Below, one piece after another: positions 13,001-26,030 of a stretch of DNA of 64,000 bases. Both the position numbers and the translations under genes were made by a program. Where the stretch lies: contig MNCI01033354.1 in assembly GCA_015680685.1 (NCBI GenBank), positions 662,062-726,061 on the forward strand, written 5' to 3'. The notes under the pieces are model-generated. The model made no database searches. It had not been told where the DNA came from and saw nothing but the letters and a program-made list of their open reading frames with translations. The stretch comes from Gnetum montanum (lineage: Eukaryota; Streptophyta; Gnetopsida; Gnetales; Gnetaceae). Each line of letters opens with the position of its first letter. The stretch's first letter is position 1.

Positions 13001-13590
13001 GGTTGCCAAATTTTGTGATCAATACTAAATCACAAAGATACTATCTCCCTATTACCCAATAAATCTTTAATTTGTCTTTTCAAAATCATGGTTGACAAAT
13101 CCCAAAGAAATTGGTAAACCCAGTTTGCTCATGCTCTCTAGATTTAAAAAACCATCTTCCATAATTCCATTAGTTGAACTCCATTCTTGTTAACCTATGA
13201 ATTTGAACCAATGTTTCCAGTCAAACTAGATGTATTCTCTCTTTAGAAAACCTTGAATAATTGGATGACAAATGAAGAGGATGATAAGATGCATTGTGTT
13301 AAGGTAAACACACTTGAAGAGAATCAAAAGCAAGTAGCTATCAACATTTAAAATCATTAAGAAGCTATGAAGCATCATCATGACAAGCATATCCAACTTA
13401 GAGATATCAAAGAAGGAGATCTTGTCTTGCAGCATTTCCCAAATGTCAATACCACAGTTTTCTCCAAGGTTCATTCATTATCATCAAAAGACTTGAAAAT
13501 AGAGCATACTATTTAGCAAACTCAAACATGAATCAATATCCAAACGTTATCAACTTTGCATATCTCAAGAAATACTATATTTGATTTTCA
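10080..13590 (+). pseudogene. pol: Element H: Tat-like Ty3/gypsy pol (RT, RNase H, second RNase H, integrase), degraded
   Basis: The domain order can be followed through many stops and frameshifts. A linker (10380-10480) reads KVLQLGENLPKELK then FITFAWEYNDMP. RT follows to about 11080: SFIDDFLGYNQIQMNP, a decayed YxDD as YINDLTSKF, and CLNPKKVNF. RNase H starts near 11330 (CQKAFDTIKPALITL) and continues with LPNYYISHSFLDYKT. At 11872-12115 a second, archaeal-type RNase H reads YFDNAHIAQGP and NIDEYKGLTHGL, keeping the first D and the E, with the later D of GDSQLV lost. Integrase follows: zinc-finger region CSGHIGSHSLVSHIVSLGYQ (about 12565), core ATKYFTKWVEAIPLKS (12810) and FGIPLYIITD (12920-12980), and a C-terminal block near 13400. 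The dual RNase H points to the Tat lineage. There is no recognisable gag or PR upstream. Confidence 0.8.
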
Positions 13591-14500
13591 ATAAAAAAAA
13601 GAGGATAAAGGAAAATTTTTTCAAAAATAAATAAATAAAGAGATATATACATTTTTTCTAATCTCTCTCTTCTCGTAGCTATGTTTTTATTATACTACTT
13701 TTGATTCTTTGTCCATCCTACTCTTCATCCAATTCTCTCTATCTCTATTCTACTATCATTTCTTTGTAATCCTCTTATATAGTTTCATCTATGTTCCATA
13801 TTCCTACTTTTTTCATTCTACTAATGTTTCTTCCATAAGCACACTAATCATAAGAATATTTATAACTGATTGACCTTATGTAGAGAGCTATGAGATTCTG
13901 TTATTCCTCTCCATATGAGGGTGTGTTGAGATTAAGTGGGATAGGGAGATAATTTATCAAATTCATTAATCAGTGATATCATTAGAGTCTGGGCTCTAGT
14001 TGTGTCCCATTTCTATGACATATTAATTCAATGTGATGTATATGTAATGTCCTTTGTATCCTTCCCCACTTTATTGATTTTTTGATTTTGGAATTCCATA
14101 ATTCATCTCTCCTCCTGCATGTTTCTCTATTCTTCCTTTAATTTCCATTCTTATCTCTTTCTCTTTCTTTCAATAGTTCATTGATAAGAATTAAGCAATT
14201 TTGCTCTATTTTGGTAAGGTTGTGTTGAGAGTTTGAATGACAAAAAATAAGAAAATCATTAATGGAATTCTTTCAACCATCTTATATGTAGGATCTAGCC
14301 ATGTCCCACTTTTGTGGAATAGTATTATCTTCATGATAGTGTATAGGTGATATCTTTTCTTTCCTTGCCCTACTTCTTTTCACCCCTATTGTAGACACAT
14401 CATTATATCATCATCCTTCTTTGTCTTGATGGATCCTCTTTTGGCAACTTAATAGAATCCATCAAGAGAAGATAATGTTATATCCACCTTTTTGATATTT
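13591..14500 (+). other. Possible 3' LTR remnant(s) of element H
   Basis: After the integrase the sequence becomes T-rich and reaches a weak purine tract ending ATGAGGGTG at about 13914-13922, followed by TGTTGAGATTAAG, which could be an LTR start. A loosely similar segment begins TGTTGAGAGTTTG at about 14224. Both contain a later TGTGTCCCATTT/ATGTCCCACTTT block followed by about 50 bp of matching layout. This could be two diverged tandem LTR pieces. No end, TSD or TATA box was established. Confidence 0.25.
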
Positions 14501-17500
14501 TAACAAACCAAGCAACTATAAGTGCAATATTATCAAGCTTCCTTAAGCACTAAATATTCATGATTCATTAGAAATCATGGTGATGTTGAAGCTAACTCTA
14601 ACATCAACATCAACATCACTAGAAAAGACATAATAAAAATTCCCATATCTAGTATCATTTAGGAACCCACAAACCTCCTAACACTTAGTCCTAACCATCA
14701 TCATAATGGTAGACATCAACTATGATAGTAATGATGGCTCTAGGAGGTTAAAATGAGGGTCAAAAATTCCATTGATGCTTTAGAGACATTGAAGCCTGCA
14801 TCATTATTAGTTCTCAACATCACTAACAAGAAAATCCTTAATATTTCATTAACTATCCTCATGATGGTAATCATCAATTATAGCATTAATGGTGACTCTA
14901 AGAGGTCATTGTCACTAAAGCTCTAATGACATTGACATTGGCATCAACATCAGTGTCCAATATCACTAATAGGAAGACCTTTAAAATTTCAATCTTTGAC
15001 ATCATCTTAGATACTAGTCAACTCTTAGTAGCTTCCTCTAATAATCCCCATGATACCTAACATTAGTTCCAACATCATTAGCTACTATTAAAGCCCAAAA
15101 TGATGTTCCAAATTTTCACTGACATATTAATGATGTTGATGCCAATGTTAGCATTAGTGCTTCCCTCATCACCATTTTGGAAACTATAAGTTTTCTAAAT
15201 GTGAACTCCATGTTTGTATTTTCAAATCTCACAAAGTTTTAAAAATCCTAAGGCTATGAATGTTAAAGACCCAAAGATATTTCTTGAATTTTGGAGTAAT
15301 CAAGAGTGTCAAAGCCAACATTACTAAGTGCTCATTGGCCATCCATAATGTCTCTAATAGTCTATCAGATCTTTCTTGACATCTACAATAACCTTTACAA
15401 AGTCCTTCACCTTCTTGATTCTATCACTAACATTCACATTAGTGTCATCACTACTACCCAATTTTACTAACCATATGATGTTTAAAAATGACATTTTTAA
15501 GGCTTTGATATAACATTCATTATCTTCACCAAGTTGCTAATCCATCTTACAAGCTATAAGAAATCAAAATTTCTCATTTATGCCTTTTCTTGACCTTTGA
15601 ATTAAGAACAAAATTTGATTTTAAATATATAAATCTCTTTCATCATTTCATGCATCTTTGCATTATACAAAAACTATTATTTGACCTTCCATGTGAGGTA
15701 TTATCTATTGTTTAAGTGAATAAAGTATTCTTTATTCTTTGGGAAGGTGAGCCTTAAATCCCTTCCCACACATCATTCACCTACATTGCTTATAAGTCAT
15801 TATCTCCTTATGCTTTCAGTTATCATTTTCTCATGTGCAAGTTTATCAGCTTTCCTATCATTTATCATCATTCCCTATCATTTCTAGATCATGAGCGATA
15901 AGCTAAGTCCATATTCAATTAGCAAAGTATGCACCTTTATTTTATTATCATCAATATATTAAGGGTTATATTGCTTTAAGGATCATTTAAGATCATAAGT
16001 TAAACTTTGAAGATTTAAGTCATGGAGGTATTATTACGAGATTGTAGAAGAACAATTTTGCAACAATAAGGGTTGGGTGAGATTTCCTACTCATATCATT
16101 GATTAGCCTTCAACCAATTCATTACATTGATTTTTGAAATATCTCTATAAACCTATGGTAAATATTTTTAAGTAGTTGATCATCTATAAATCTCATCTCA
16201 TCTATCAAAATGTACTTAATGTGCTACACCAATTTCTAAAATCTTATCTTTAGATTAGAAGACATCTACTTAAATTGGTCCATCAATCTCTTTAGATCCA
16301 AATGAATTATCATGCCTGTTAGGTTAAAGGTTACTATGCTTTTGATGTTAGATGTAATATAAAATTTTTGCAATGCTTTATTCATAGATGGAAGCTTTTT
16401 TATACTCATTATTAGATATGACTTACATGTTCCTGTGGTTACTTACATAATAATTCATATTGGTTGAGACATGTGTTGATGTTGGTGATATTGCCTAAAT
16501 ATTAGGTTATACACTTGTCTCTCCTTCTATCTAAGAACTTCCAACTTAATTTTAACAACAATTGTAATGGGGGCTAGGATTATTGGTTTATCTAATAACT
16601 TAACAAAAATGCTATTACTTACTTTGCACTATTGTAGCTTGGATATGTTGCAAATCATTGGTGTTGAAAGTCAATGTATTGCATGCCCATCATCACCTAC
16701 TAATTGATGGATAGAGTTAATCTTTTAAATAACATGTTACATAACAATACTTCAAAATTCATATTTTTATCCATCCTATTCTATTGCAAGCCTCAATTCC
16801 TCCATTATAGCCTCTTTCTTAGCATATCCTAGTCTTTCATCAAAGTATACTAAAAATTAATTGGTCATATTTGCTTGCCTGGATAGCTAATTTTACTCTA
16901 ACACATCATCACATAGATCAAGCTTGATTTCCACATCACAAAAATACAAGTGTAGAAACAATTGTAACCAATAACAATCTATCCATTTTTCTTTGCCTTA
17001 TGCAACTAGGATGGAAAACCTTAGGAATAAATGAAAAATTAGTAGAATATTACTTTATTTACATTTATCCTTCACATTTTTTAATGTGCATCTAGGTCTA
17101 AGCATAATGAAGTCATGTCAAGTACTCTAATATTAAAGATCATACTATGTACTCTTTTATTGTTATCATCAAGTTACTACCTTCTTCATTGTGTTTTACT
17201 TCAATGTCTGAGGTTTACACATTTTGTACACTTGTCTAGACATCTTTATTGGCATGAATTTCCTACTACATATCATCAAATATAGTTTCATCACATGTAA
17301 AAGTTCTCCATGGTGCTAATAATCCATTCTGTAATGAATTTCATGAGGAGCTTATTGTATGTTGCAAGCGTAACTTAGTTTCTATCTAAGTTATTGGCTA
17401 TCTTCTGTAGCATAGTATGAAAGGATTTCAACCTTTACTGTAACTTTTTAGCATCCATTGCTATGTAATAAATTACAACATACCTATTAAGCATAGGTTG

Positions 17501-19118
17501 CATGTGTATGTTCTACATACTTTCAATACTAAGTGATTATGAGCATTCAGTAGAGGATTTTTCTATTGTGATTCAAATGTCTTCTTGTTATTTTTATGTG
17601 TATAGGGTGGAACCATTAGGCTATAACAATCATAAATTATTATACCTAGAAATTGAAATGATACAAGACATACCTCTCAAAGAATCGTAAATTTGATCAT
17701 TTCAATGTTATGTACTTACACATATCTTAATTGTAAATCCTTCATAAGTAAGCAACCCTTCTACACCTAGCATGTCTTTGGACATAGTTTATTAACTCTT
17801 CATTATCATGATTTAAGCTAGTAGCATCAATCATCTCTTTGGATAATATGAATGGATGGATGAAAAACTTTAAATGGTTGACTTGTGAAATAAAATGTTA
17901 TTAAATGCTAAACTATTGTAAATAAATATGTAGTAATGAACATTCACATATTTTTATAAGCTCTCTAGGGTTATTGAATTAGAGTTTCATGCATGGATTA
18001 AGTTATTAAAGAATAACTTAATGCTCTCCACTACAGTAGCATCATTTCAATTAAGGTTATTTCTATTAAGAACACTGGATAACTAAACAAATTCATGCAC
18101 ATATAGTGAACCATGATGTTGCCATTTGTATCTTGCCCAATAGTCCTCCACCTAACATTTGTATTGAAGCACAACCTTAAAATAATGCCTGGTACATTAT
18201 GTACATGAATTGAACCATGACATGTGGGTGCTCAATTATGTTCCTACTTCTCTACAATATGGGCTTTGCATGATCTTGTAATAACTCATCAAATATTAGC
18301 ACATCTAGTTCTAGCTAATGCATGTTAGCAACAATGAAGATGAAGAAAATCATGGACATTCTCATCTTTGACACCATGTCAAGTACCTTTGAGTAGCACT
18401 TGGCCTAGTAGACACATATACCATGTAAGGTTATTCCAAACTGCATTAATTTGTTTTCCCTATGACTTCAATGGTTCTTGTTCAACTTGCTTGGAAATTC
18501 TTCATTGTTAATGGCACTTTGAGCATATTCTTCTACACAAATGTTGCACTATAGTTCTAAGCCTAATGATACATAATCATGTTTTATATGTAATACTTCC
18601 ACATCTCAATATTAGATGAATATGATAATAAGTAATGTTAAGTTTTTTTCTCGTACATAAGGTCATATCATTACCTAAGAAAAGATGTGCTCCAAACCTA
18701 ACATCTTCATAACAAATGAGATGACATGCATATTCATGTAGAAATATATATTTTTTCTCTCATGCTATAGAATTTACAAGAACTAGGAAGGAATAGTGTC
18801 AAGAATGCCATGTTAAAGAGATCCTAGGTGTTGAGCCCATTCATAGGTGTAAACTTGATTGTAGGTCATTCAAACATCAAGTTGGGCTTGCACTTAGGAT
18901 GTCAAAGATACTACCTAATACTCTCCAACTACTTTTGCATCTATAAAACTTGAGATGTAACAAAGGATGTATGAACATCTAGATGGTTAACTTCTTCAGG
19001 AGCATCTTGATCCAACACTACGAGCTCATGTTCACTAATGATGTACATGGTTTGCATCTTTTCAAATACGTTGACATCACAATTAGCATCTATATCATTG
19101 AGTATAGAAGAGTATATC
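14501..19118. other. Anonymous old AT-rich DNA; degenerate tandem duplication at about 14690-15000
   Basis: No coding domain is readable on either strand. From about 14697 a roughly 160-bp unit recurs at about 14856: both contain ATCNTCATNATGGTA and AATGNTGNCTCTANGAGGT. This is a diverged tandem duplication. The remainder has the composition of decayed transposon sequence. Confidence 0.4.
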
Positions 19119-19982
19119 TAATGAGTGATGGAGTATCCAACATCCAACCATACAAGATATGAGTATTCATGCATGATCTTGGTCAAATTCTATAGACAAG
19201 GAAAAAGTGATTATGCAAGTAATTGGTTAAAGTTCATGATCATTGTCTTTGCATGTGATCTACTAAATTCAATGTGTATGTTTTAACTAATGATGAGGTA
19301 TATGATAGATGATGTTGTATTAGCCATATTACTCCTAGCTAACATGAAGTAAAAGTAATAGTTTCTAAATCTAAGTGATAGTAAGCGAATCTAATGTAGC
19401 CTATGTGATGAGCAGTCAATCCTAATCTTCCATTCAAACCTTAGACTTCATGTAACTACTATTGGGATTGTCAAGTACCACACTATTGGGCATACAAAGT
19501 GATAGTACTACTAGGTTACAAAGTAGCTACACTTAAGTGCTTGAGATCAATCATACTCATTATGCTTAACGACAGGAATAACAATGAAAATGATAAACAT
19601 TAAACTAAATGAAAGAAGGAACAAAACTAAGTATTTTTGCAATGATGGAAAGTAATCTTGATCTTTATTTCCAATCATGCAATACATTCAAGTACATCAC
19701 ACTTGAATAAAGACTCCATTCAATCACTTAACATCACACTGTAGGCACACACTACTAAGTCTTGAAAGCTAAAATTATGAAAAAAAATTGAAAGAGATTT
19801 GCTATTATGTTATCAAAGCTACTATGGATTTTTGCACCTAAGTGTTGTTTTTATAGGCTAGCACGCATCCTGTAATATCGTTTATATGATAATGTATCAT
19901 GAGATATGATAACACATCCATGACATCATAGATACAATATCATAACTATGATATCATTACTAACAAATTTTTAACTTTATCA
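19119..19982 (-). repeat. Element D 3' LTR (864 bp)
   Basis: On the minus strand it starts TGATAAAGTT (19982) and ends in ACTCATTA (19119), a one-base variant of the family end CTCATCA. It is preceded by the polypurine tract CAGTCATGAGGGTG. TATAAAA lies at about 19858-19847 in minus sense, 124 bp from the LTR start, and GATATC/GATATT motifs fill the interval. It matches the split 5' LTR at 36683-38560 along its length. Confidence 0.85.
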
Positions 19983-19996
19983 CACCCTCATGACTG

Positions 19997-20189
19997 ACTG
20001 AAAACTTCTCCTTGAGTTAAAAAAATGTGGATAGAGTCCCTTACAAAATTCGGAGATAGATTTACATGACACTAACTACTTTATACATGACTCTTGAGTG
20101 TCACAGTGGTGTTTTACAAAAATGACACATTAATGACATGAAACATTTTACAATACAAAAACAAAATTTGGTGAAGCTAGATATAGCCT
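19997..20189 (-). other. 3' non-coding leader to the polypurine tract of element D
   Basis: This is about 190 bp between the stop of the extra ORF and the polypurine tract, with no ORF. Its sequence resembles the matching stretch of element C (32300-32490), including a shared TGACATNANNNACTNCNTNATACATG-like segment, so it is a conserved untranslated part of the family. Confidence 0.6.
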
Positions 20190-22334
20190 TATGTTATTCT
20201 AGATGGCTATGGCTCTTGCATTGGTTGCTTCCCCTTATCATCAAGCTTTTGAAATCTGTTTCTTTGCCTCATTCTAACAAGTTCTAATTAGCATGCTTCT
20301 TTGCATAAGCAACCAAAGGCTTCTTTGCCTCATTCTAACATGTTCTATTCAAAGGCTAAATGTTGTCAGAATGGTGCATACCTCCTTCATGAAGAGGGTT
20401 TTGTTTTCTCTTACAAGGTGGATCATATCCTGGTTGACCCTCACCAATTATTTCATTAGCTTGTGGATGATTTCTTCCAAAATATTCTTTTGTTTTTCAG
20501 TAATGGTCAATTGCATGTTATCTACAACGATTTGCTTATTTTCTTCTTCTAAGGCAACAAGTGCTTTAGCATGGGCATATGTTTGGGCTTTGGCCACTAA
20601 ATCATCCCATACTATAATTTATTTTTCATTCTATATCTCTTTTTTATTCTTAAGGAGGCAATTGATCTTCTTAGTTCTGGATTGTACTGGCTATTTTGAT
20701 GCAATGAACTAAGTTGGATCTCTTCTTTCTAATCTTTGTGCTATGAGCTCTTCTTGTAATCTGTAAAGCTCATTCTCAACATACTCTACCTTGGTTTCAG
20801 CCATGATTAGTTTTCCTTTTGTGGTAATCAATTTAGACTATGTTGCAATGACATCACTAGGAATGTTAAAGAGATTTGTCATAACCTCTCCTATTTGCAA
20901 CAATCTATCTAACACATCTTCATGTTTTGTAGGAGTCATAGAGGTACCAGCTAACATTTGAGCATCTTTGATTCTAGAAATATCAACTAGTGACACAAAA
21001 AGTACATTGAATGATTCTTTAATGTGATCTATCATTACTTCTACGATTGTTGTTGCACCATGGTGCTACATGACCACAACTATGGCTCCTTCTATAGATT
21101 CAATCACCACTCAAAATGCTACGACATTCCCAAAAATTTGTTGTGACCATTGAGCCTCTCCTCCTAACTCTAATGATATTTATTAATTGGTAGGATTTGT
21201 TAAGATAGTTGGCTTGATTGCATCATCAATTACTTTGAATAAATTGGCCTCTTCCTTACTTCCCCAAATGATGGTTTCTACAGTTTGCTAGAAATAACTC
21301 ATTGAAGGCCTATAATCTTAGGGTAGTGGTGGTGGAACTTGCAATTGCTATTGTTGTTGTTCTGTGGTTTGGATAGTCTCCTTAGTACCTAGTTATTCTT
21401 CTATTTGATCCTTTTTGGGAGGCATTGGCTAGATCATTTCAACATAGGAAGCATTTAGTGCCTTCCTTAATGCATCATTTGTATACCCTAGGATGCTAGC
21501 TTGTTTGCATAACTTCTAGATAAGGAAAGGAAATGGAAGTGTTAACTTCCTTACCTTCTCATCAAACCACCTTTGGATTTCTATGAAGTAGAGGTGAGCA
21601 ATGTTTGCATTGAAGTTTCCCATTAATATTGTTCTACCTCTAGCCACATATATAAATATTCGATTCAATCTCTTGGTAGGAAACAAGTGATAAATGCCAA
21701 TTTTAAAATAGATCTTTTCTTTTGTAGTGAATTCAATGTATTCTTTATTAGCCTTTTCATACACTCATTGCAACCACAACTTCCTAGCATTTTTGTCAAA
21801 TATTGTTGATATCTATGCCACCTTTTCTTCTTCATTAGGCACATTAAGTACCTCTGTAGTTACCTTAACTTAGTAAGACATGGAGATCCCTTCAATTTTT
21901 ACAATAGCATTTGCTTCTCAATTTTGCCAAAACTATAATGTTTCTCCTAAATACCACTCCCCATTTGCTATCAAAGGAGGCCACAGAGGAGATGATTGAA
22001 TTTGGGCCTTAACACCTTCTAAAGAAAATTTCAAAAATGGACCAAAGTTAAGTTTCATAATTACTGTCAACATGATGGATTTTTCTTGAATAGCCTAAAG
22101 GCATTTAGGTGACAATGTGAGTTGTTGTCCCTATATGGGCTCTTGTGGAATGTATGCTTTTGCTTGAGTAGGTTGCCCCATGGTAGGAGTCTATTGATGA
22201 ATATTAAAGGCTTGTGCCTCCTGCTCTCCTTCTGCTTGTGGATTTTGCTTGCTCACTTGTCCTCTTCCACTGCCTCATGATCTTTTGCTTGTAGGTCATG
22301 GAAGTTCTCCTTGTGCTCCTTTTTTTGGAGCCAT
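20190..22334 (-). pseudogene. Element D extra 3' ORF (aORF), plant-transposon-domain-like protein, degraded
   Basis: This reading frame lies downstream of pol, where standard Ty3/gypsy elements have none. It starts at the ATG at 22334 (MAPKKGAQGELP, basic, then Q/P-rich). The central part reads LNFGPFLKFSLEGVKAQ, then SSPLWPPLIANGEWYLGET, YHLFPTKRLNR, NANIAHLYFIEIQRWF and KLTLPFPFLI-KLCKQASI. The layout of a W-rich start, 'H..FPT', 'IA..Y' and 'LPFP.LI..LC' resembles the 'putative plant transposon protein' domain found in many plant mobile ORFs. The C-terminal third is rich in E, K and Q and could be coiled coil. In-frame stops are mostly TAG and TGA at expected Q/W and R codons. Function is unknown. 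A homologue sits in the same place in element C. Confidence 0.7.
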
Positions 22335-24029
22335 CTACAATCAATCAAGGGTTTGGAATTACTAGAATATCCTCATAAATGAGAAACAATTTGGTACCTT
22401 ACTCATACCCTTAGTTATATTAAGTTCTTAGTTTATTATGATTGCAAAGTTACAATTTTTTTTAAGAACAACCCTATTAGTACTTTTCTATGGTGTAAAA
22501 TGAGTGGTATGATTAATTAGAAGTCTTCTTAAAGTTGTTTTGGCCTTAACATAAGTGATTTACTTTAAAAAATTCTTAATATGTCCCATTAAACTTACCC
22601 TTATAATAACTTCTAGTCGTTATCAATTTTCAAAAAAATAACTCAAATTTTCCATACTAACACCCCCCCCCCCCCNNNNACTAAGATGATCACTTCGAGA
22701 TCACGTAGATTTGAAAATCATGAAAATCAGAGTATAGGCACTAGAAGATGAGGTGTCAGAGCATTGAGTGGCAAAGAAAAATCAACAAAAACTCTCCTTT
22801 TATGAAAATCAAAAATGAATTTTTTTTCTAACTCCCCCACATTATATATAGTATTTATATGTGCGATATCATAAATACAACATCGCAAATGTGATATTGT
22901 AAATGCCTATGATATCATAGCTACAATATCACCTTAGAAAAAAATCAAATTTTCTTAAGGTTTTTTAGGGGAAAATTGAGTTCCATTAGATGGCCGAAAG
23001 ATATAAATCATGTTAAAAGGGTCCTAAAATGGAGATGATGCTTCAAGTGTGAAAAATAAGCATTAAAAGTCTATGATTAAGCAATCTTGAGCTATGAAAG
23101 TGTATGAGGTGTTGATGGAATGAATGAGATAGACAATGGTGTTGTGTCATTAGAATGGATAGCGTGAATGATATGGAAAGTGTTTATTGTCATTTATTAG
23201 AATTGGAAGGCTCAAGATGATGTGGAATTTCTTGGTAGGTATAATATACAATAGTTATACAAGTGGGTCCTCCACAAAGCAGCCTCCAGCCCTTAATGCC
23301 CTTGTATAACCACACCTAAAAGTGTCCTTAAGCACTTAAGGAGTTAAATGTAATGCATACCTTTTTAGCAAGACACACATGTTAGTACCACCAAATTGGG
23401 AAAATAAATCTATGCTATACAAAATCATAAGTTATGACTGTTCAAAAAGAGAGATGAGATAGACTTAGAAGGAATTGCAAAATTTGAGATGTGAGGTGTC
23501 TTACCATAAGAATAATGAATTCTTGTATTTTATTAGTGNTTTTATTATTTAACTATGTCAACCTTTTAAGGTAGCACCTATTTAACTCTTAGTTCCATTT
23601 TTTGTTAGATCTTCAAGGATATAATAAACCTTAGTAACATGATAGAATTCATAATAATAATCCAAAAAGAATCCACAAGTCCCCTTGATGTCACACCCTT
23701 TTCATTTCCCCTTGGTTCTTCACTCTTCAATCCAAGCATAATGATCACAGGTTTATTCTTAGCTTTTATGATGGAAAAGAATGTCATTATGGGCATGGTA
23801 AGAACCTCTTATTAATGGAATGGATGGATGGATAATTTGGGCTCACTGTACAAATAATCAATCTCTTATTGATATCATAGAGAAATCTTCACCTTATTGG
23901 ACTACATCTTCCTTTATTTGAATGTATTTTATTAACAATCAAAATTATTTACAAAGTTTTCAATAAATATTTTGTAGTATCTTATGGCCCAAAAATGATC
24001 TTACATGTTTTACTATTTATAGTTATTGA
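22335..24029 (-). other. Element D non-coding spacer with assembly gap and LTR-like fragment
   Basis: This is 1.7 kb between RT and the extra ORF. It has no readable protein. It contains 13 C residues abutting NNNN (22663-22679) and a single N at about 23539. Two short blocks are shared with the 3' non-coding regions of A and B: TGGGTCCTCC near 23262 and CCCCTTGATGTCACACCCTT near 23680. At 22840-22940 a GATATC-rich segment beside a TATA-like ATATAAATAC on the minus strand resembles the promoter part of the family LTR. Confidence 0.6.
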
Positions 24030-25060
24030 GTGATGTTTTGGATGACTTTGATTTTTTTGAGATCTACCTCTATATCCTTCTGGAAGATTTTATGTCCTAG
24101 CTCTATGCCTTCATGGACCATAAGATGACTCTTTTGTCAATTGAGCTTTAGATTAGTTTCAACACATCATTTAAGTACCTACTCTAGTTGATCCATTGCT
24201 TGTTTGAAATCTAGCCATGTGGAGAAATCATCCATAAAAACTTCAATACCATTGCCTAATTATTTCTAGAAGATACTTAAGACTATTCTTTGGAAGGTTG
24301 TTGGTGCATTGCAAAGACCAAAAGACATTTTTCTATAAGTAAATGTTCCCCATGGGCTAGCGAGCATGGTATTTTCTTGGTCTTCAGGTGCAATGCAGAT
24401 TTGATTGTATCTACTGTACCCATCCAAAAAATTGTAATATTCATATCCTAAAATTATATCAAGGACCTAATCAACAAATGGAAATGAGAAATGATCCTTA
24501 AATGTGGTTGAATTCAATAGCCAGAAGTCAATGTAGATGCACGATTTACTACAATTCTTTGGAACTATCACCAAAGGACTTACCCATTTACTATCTACAA
24601 CTGGATAAATAAGTTCTACCTTCAATAGCTTTTCTAATTCTTGCTTGATTACCTCGAGTTTAGGATTAATCCTTTTTTTATGTTGGTGTTTTGGTTTGAC
24701 TGTAGGAATAGTGTAGATCCGATGTTGACAAATTTGTAGATCAATTCTTGTGATCCCATCATAAGACCATGCAAACATTGTAGGCCATTTATTGAGCACT
24801 TCCAGTAGTTTCCATTTTTTCTCTTTGTCTAAGTTGGCATTGATACTTACAGGCTTCTTACTATTTAGAAATGCATATTCTAACATTGCCAGTACAGCCT
24901 TCAATTCTACTAGTTTTGGTTACATTATGTCTAGGATTTTCAAGGGTCTCTAGTCTATTTCTTTCTCCTAATTGTTCTAAGGATAAAAGTGTCTTTTCCT
25001 TAGCTATTCCAACTTCTCTATTTTTGCAACATAGGTATTGATGATCTATTCTTCTGGTTC
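24030..25060 (-). pseudogene. pol: Element D reverse transcriptase, degraded, RNase H and integrase missing
   Basis: This would copy the element RNA into DNA. From about 24900: SYDGITRIDLQICQHRIY (linker), INPKLEVIKQELEKLLK, IYPVVDSKWVSPLVIVPK, then YYNFLDGYSRYNQI and FGLCNAPTTFQR. The catalytic motif is EVFMDDFS (24229-24240), intact as MDD. It ends with LGHKIFQKDIEVDLKKIK at about 24040, the normal thumb region, after which the sequence passes directly into non-coding DNA. RNase H and integrase are therefore deleted, not merely decayed. Upstream it is cut by insertion of element C at 25061-25065. Residue choices (FMDDFS, VSPLVIVPK) are those of Athila/Tat-type pol. Confidence 0.85.
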
Positions 25061-25065
25061 CATGT

Positions 25066-25891
25066 TGATAAATCCAAATTTTTTACAATAACAATATCAT
25101 AGTTACAATATCATATCTCATGATACGTTACCATATAAATAATAATATGGGGTGCATGCTAGGCTATAAGAGTAACGCTTACACACACAGATTCGTAGGA
25201 GACTTGATAACATAGTAGAAAAAATCTTTTGGTTTTCTTCGTTATTTTAGCTTTCAGTACTTAATAGTGTGTGCTCATAGTGTGATGTTAAGTGATTGAA
25301 CAAATTCTTTATTTGAGTGTGATGTACTTGGATGCATTGCATGATTGGAAATAAAGATCAAGATTACTTTCCATCATTTAGTTTATTGTTTACTATTTTC
25401 ATAGTTACTGATTTACTTTTAATGCACTTACTATTCTTGTCATTAAGCAGAATGAGTATGACTAATTTTGAGCACTTAAGTGTAGCTACTTGGTAACCTA
25501 GTAGTACTATCATTTGGTACATCTAGTAGTGTGGTACTTGGCAATTCCAATAGTAGTTACATAAAGTCCAAGGTGTGAATGGAAGATCAAGACCAGCTAT
25601 TGATTGCATAGGCTAGACTAGATTTATTTATTATTACTTTAATTTAAAAACTATTAATTTTACTTCATGTTAGCGAGGAGCACTATGTCCCATACAACAT
25701 CATCTATCATATGCCTCCTTATGAGTTAAACCATACACATTGAATTTACTAGCTTACGTGGGAAGACAACATTCGCAAACTCTAACCAATTACTTGCATA
25801 ATCACGTTGCGTTGCCTATGAAATTCAATCGAGATCATGCATGAACACTTGTATCTCATATGGTTGGATGTTGGATACTCCACCATCAGCA
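25066..25891 (+). repeat. Element C 5' LTR (826 bp)
   Basis: Starts TGATAAATCC and ends CATCAGCA, the latter a slightly altered form of ACTCATCA. TATAAGAG at 25165 is the TATA position, 99 bp in, preceded by ATATC-type repeats. AATAAAGAT near 25350 is a likely polyadenylation signal. It matches 32505-33360 along its length. Confidence 0.9.
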
Positions 25892-25892
25892 T

Positions 25893-25910
25893 TGGCACTA
25901 TTACTAGGGA
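25893..25910 (+). other. Element C primer-binding site
   Basis: TGGCACTATTACTAGGGA follows the LTR after one base. It is a decayed version of TGGCGCCGTTGCCGGGGA, the type known from Athila/Tat elements. The tRNA partner was not determined. Confidence 0.75.
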
Positions 25911-26030
25911 CAAGTAAATGTTATGCTAACTAATTGATTTTCCAAAGTTCATTGTATCTAAAACTTAAAGTCAAATCTAACAACCATAATTAAAGCACAC
26001 CTTTAACTCAAACCATCTAAGAACTATACC

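Noticed and set aside
16420-17060. Possible copia pol on the minus strand
   Set aside because: A single block loosely like the start of copia RT (KKEAIMEELR) could be read, but no catalytic YxDD or integrase motifs followed.
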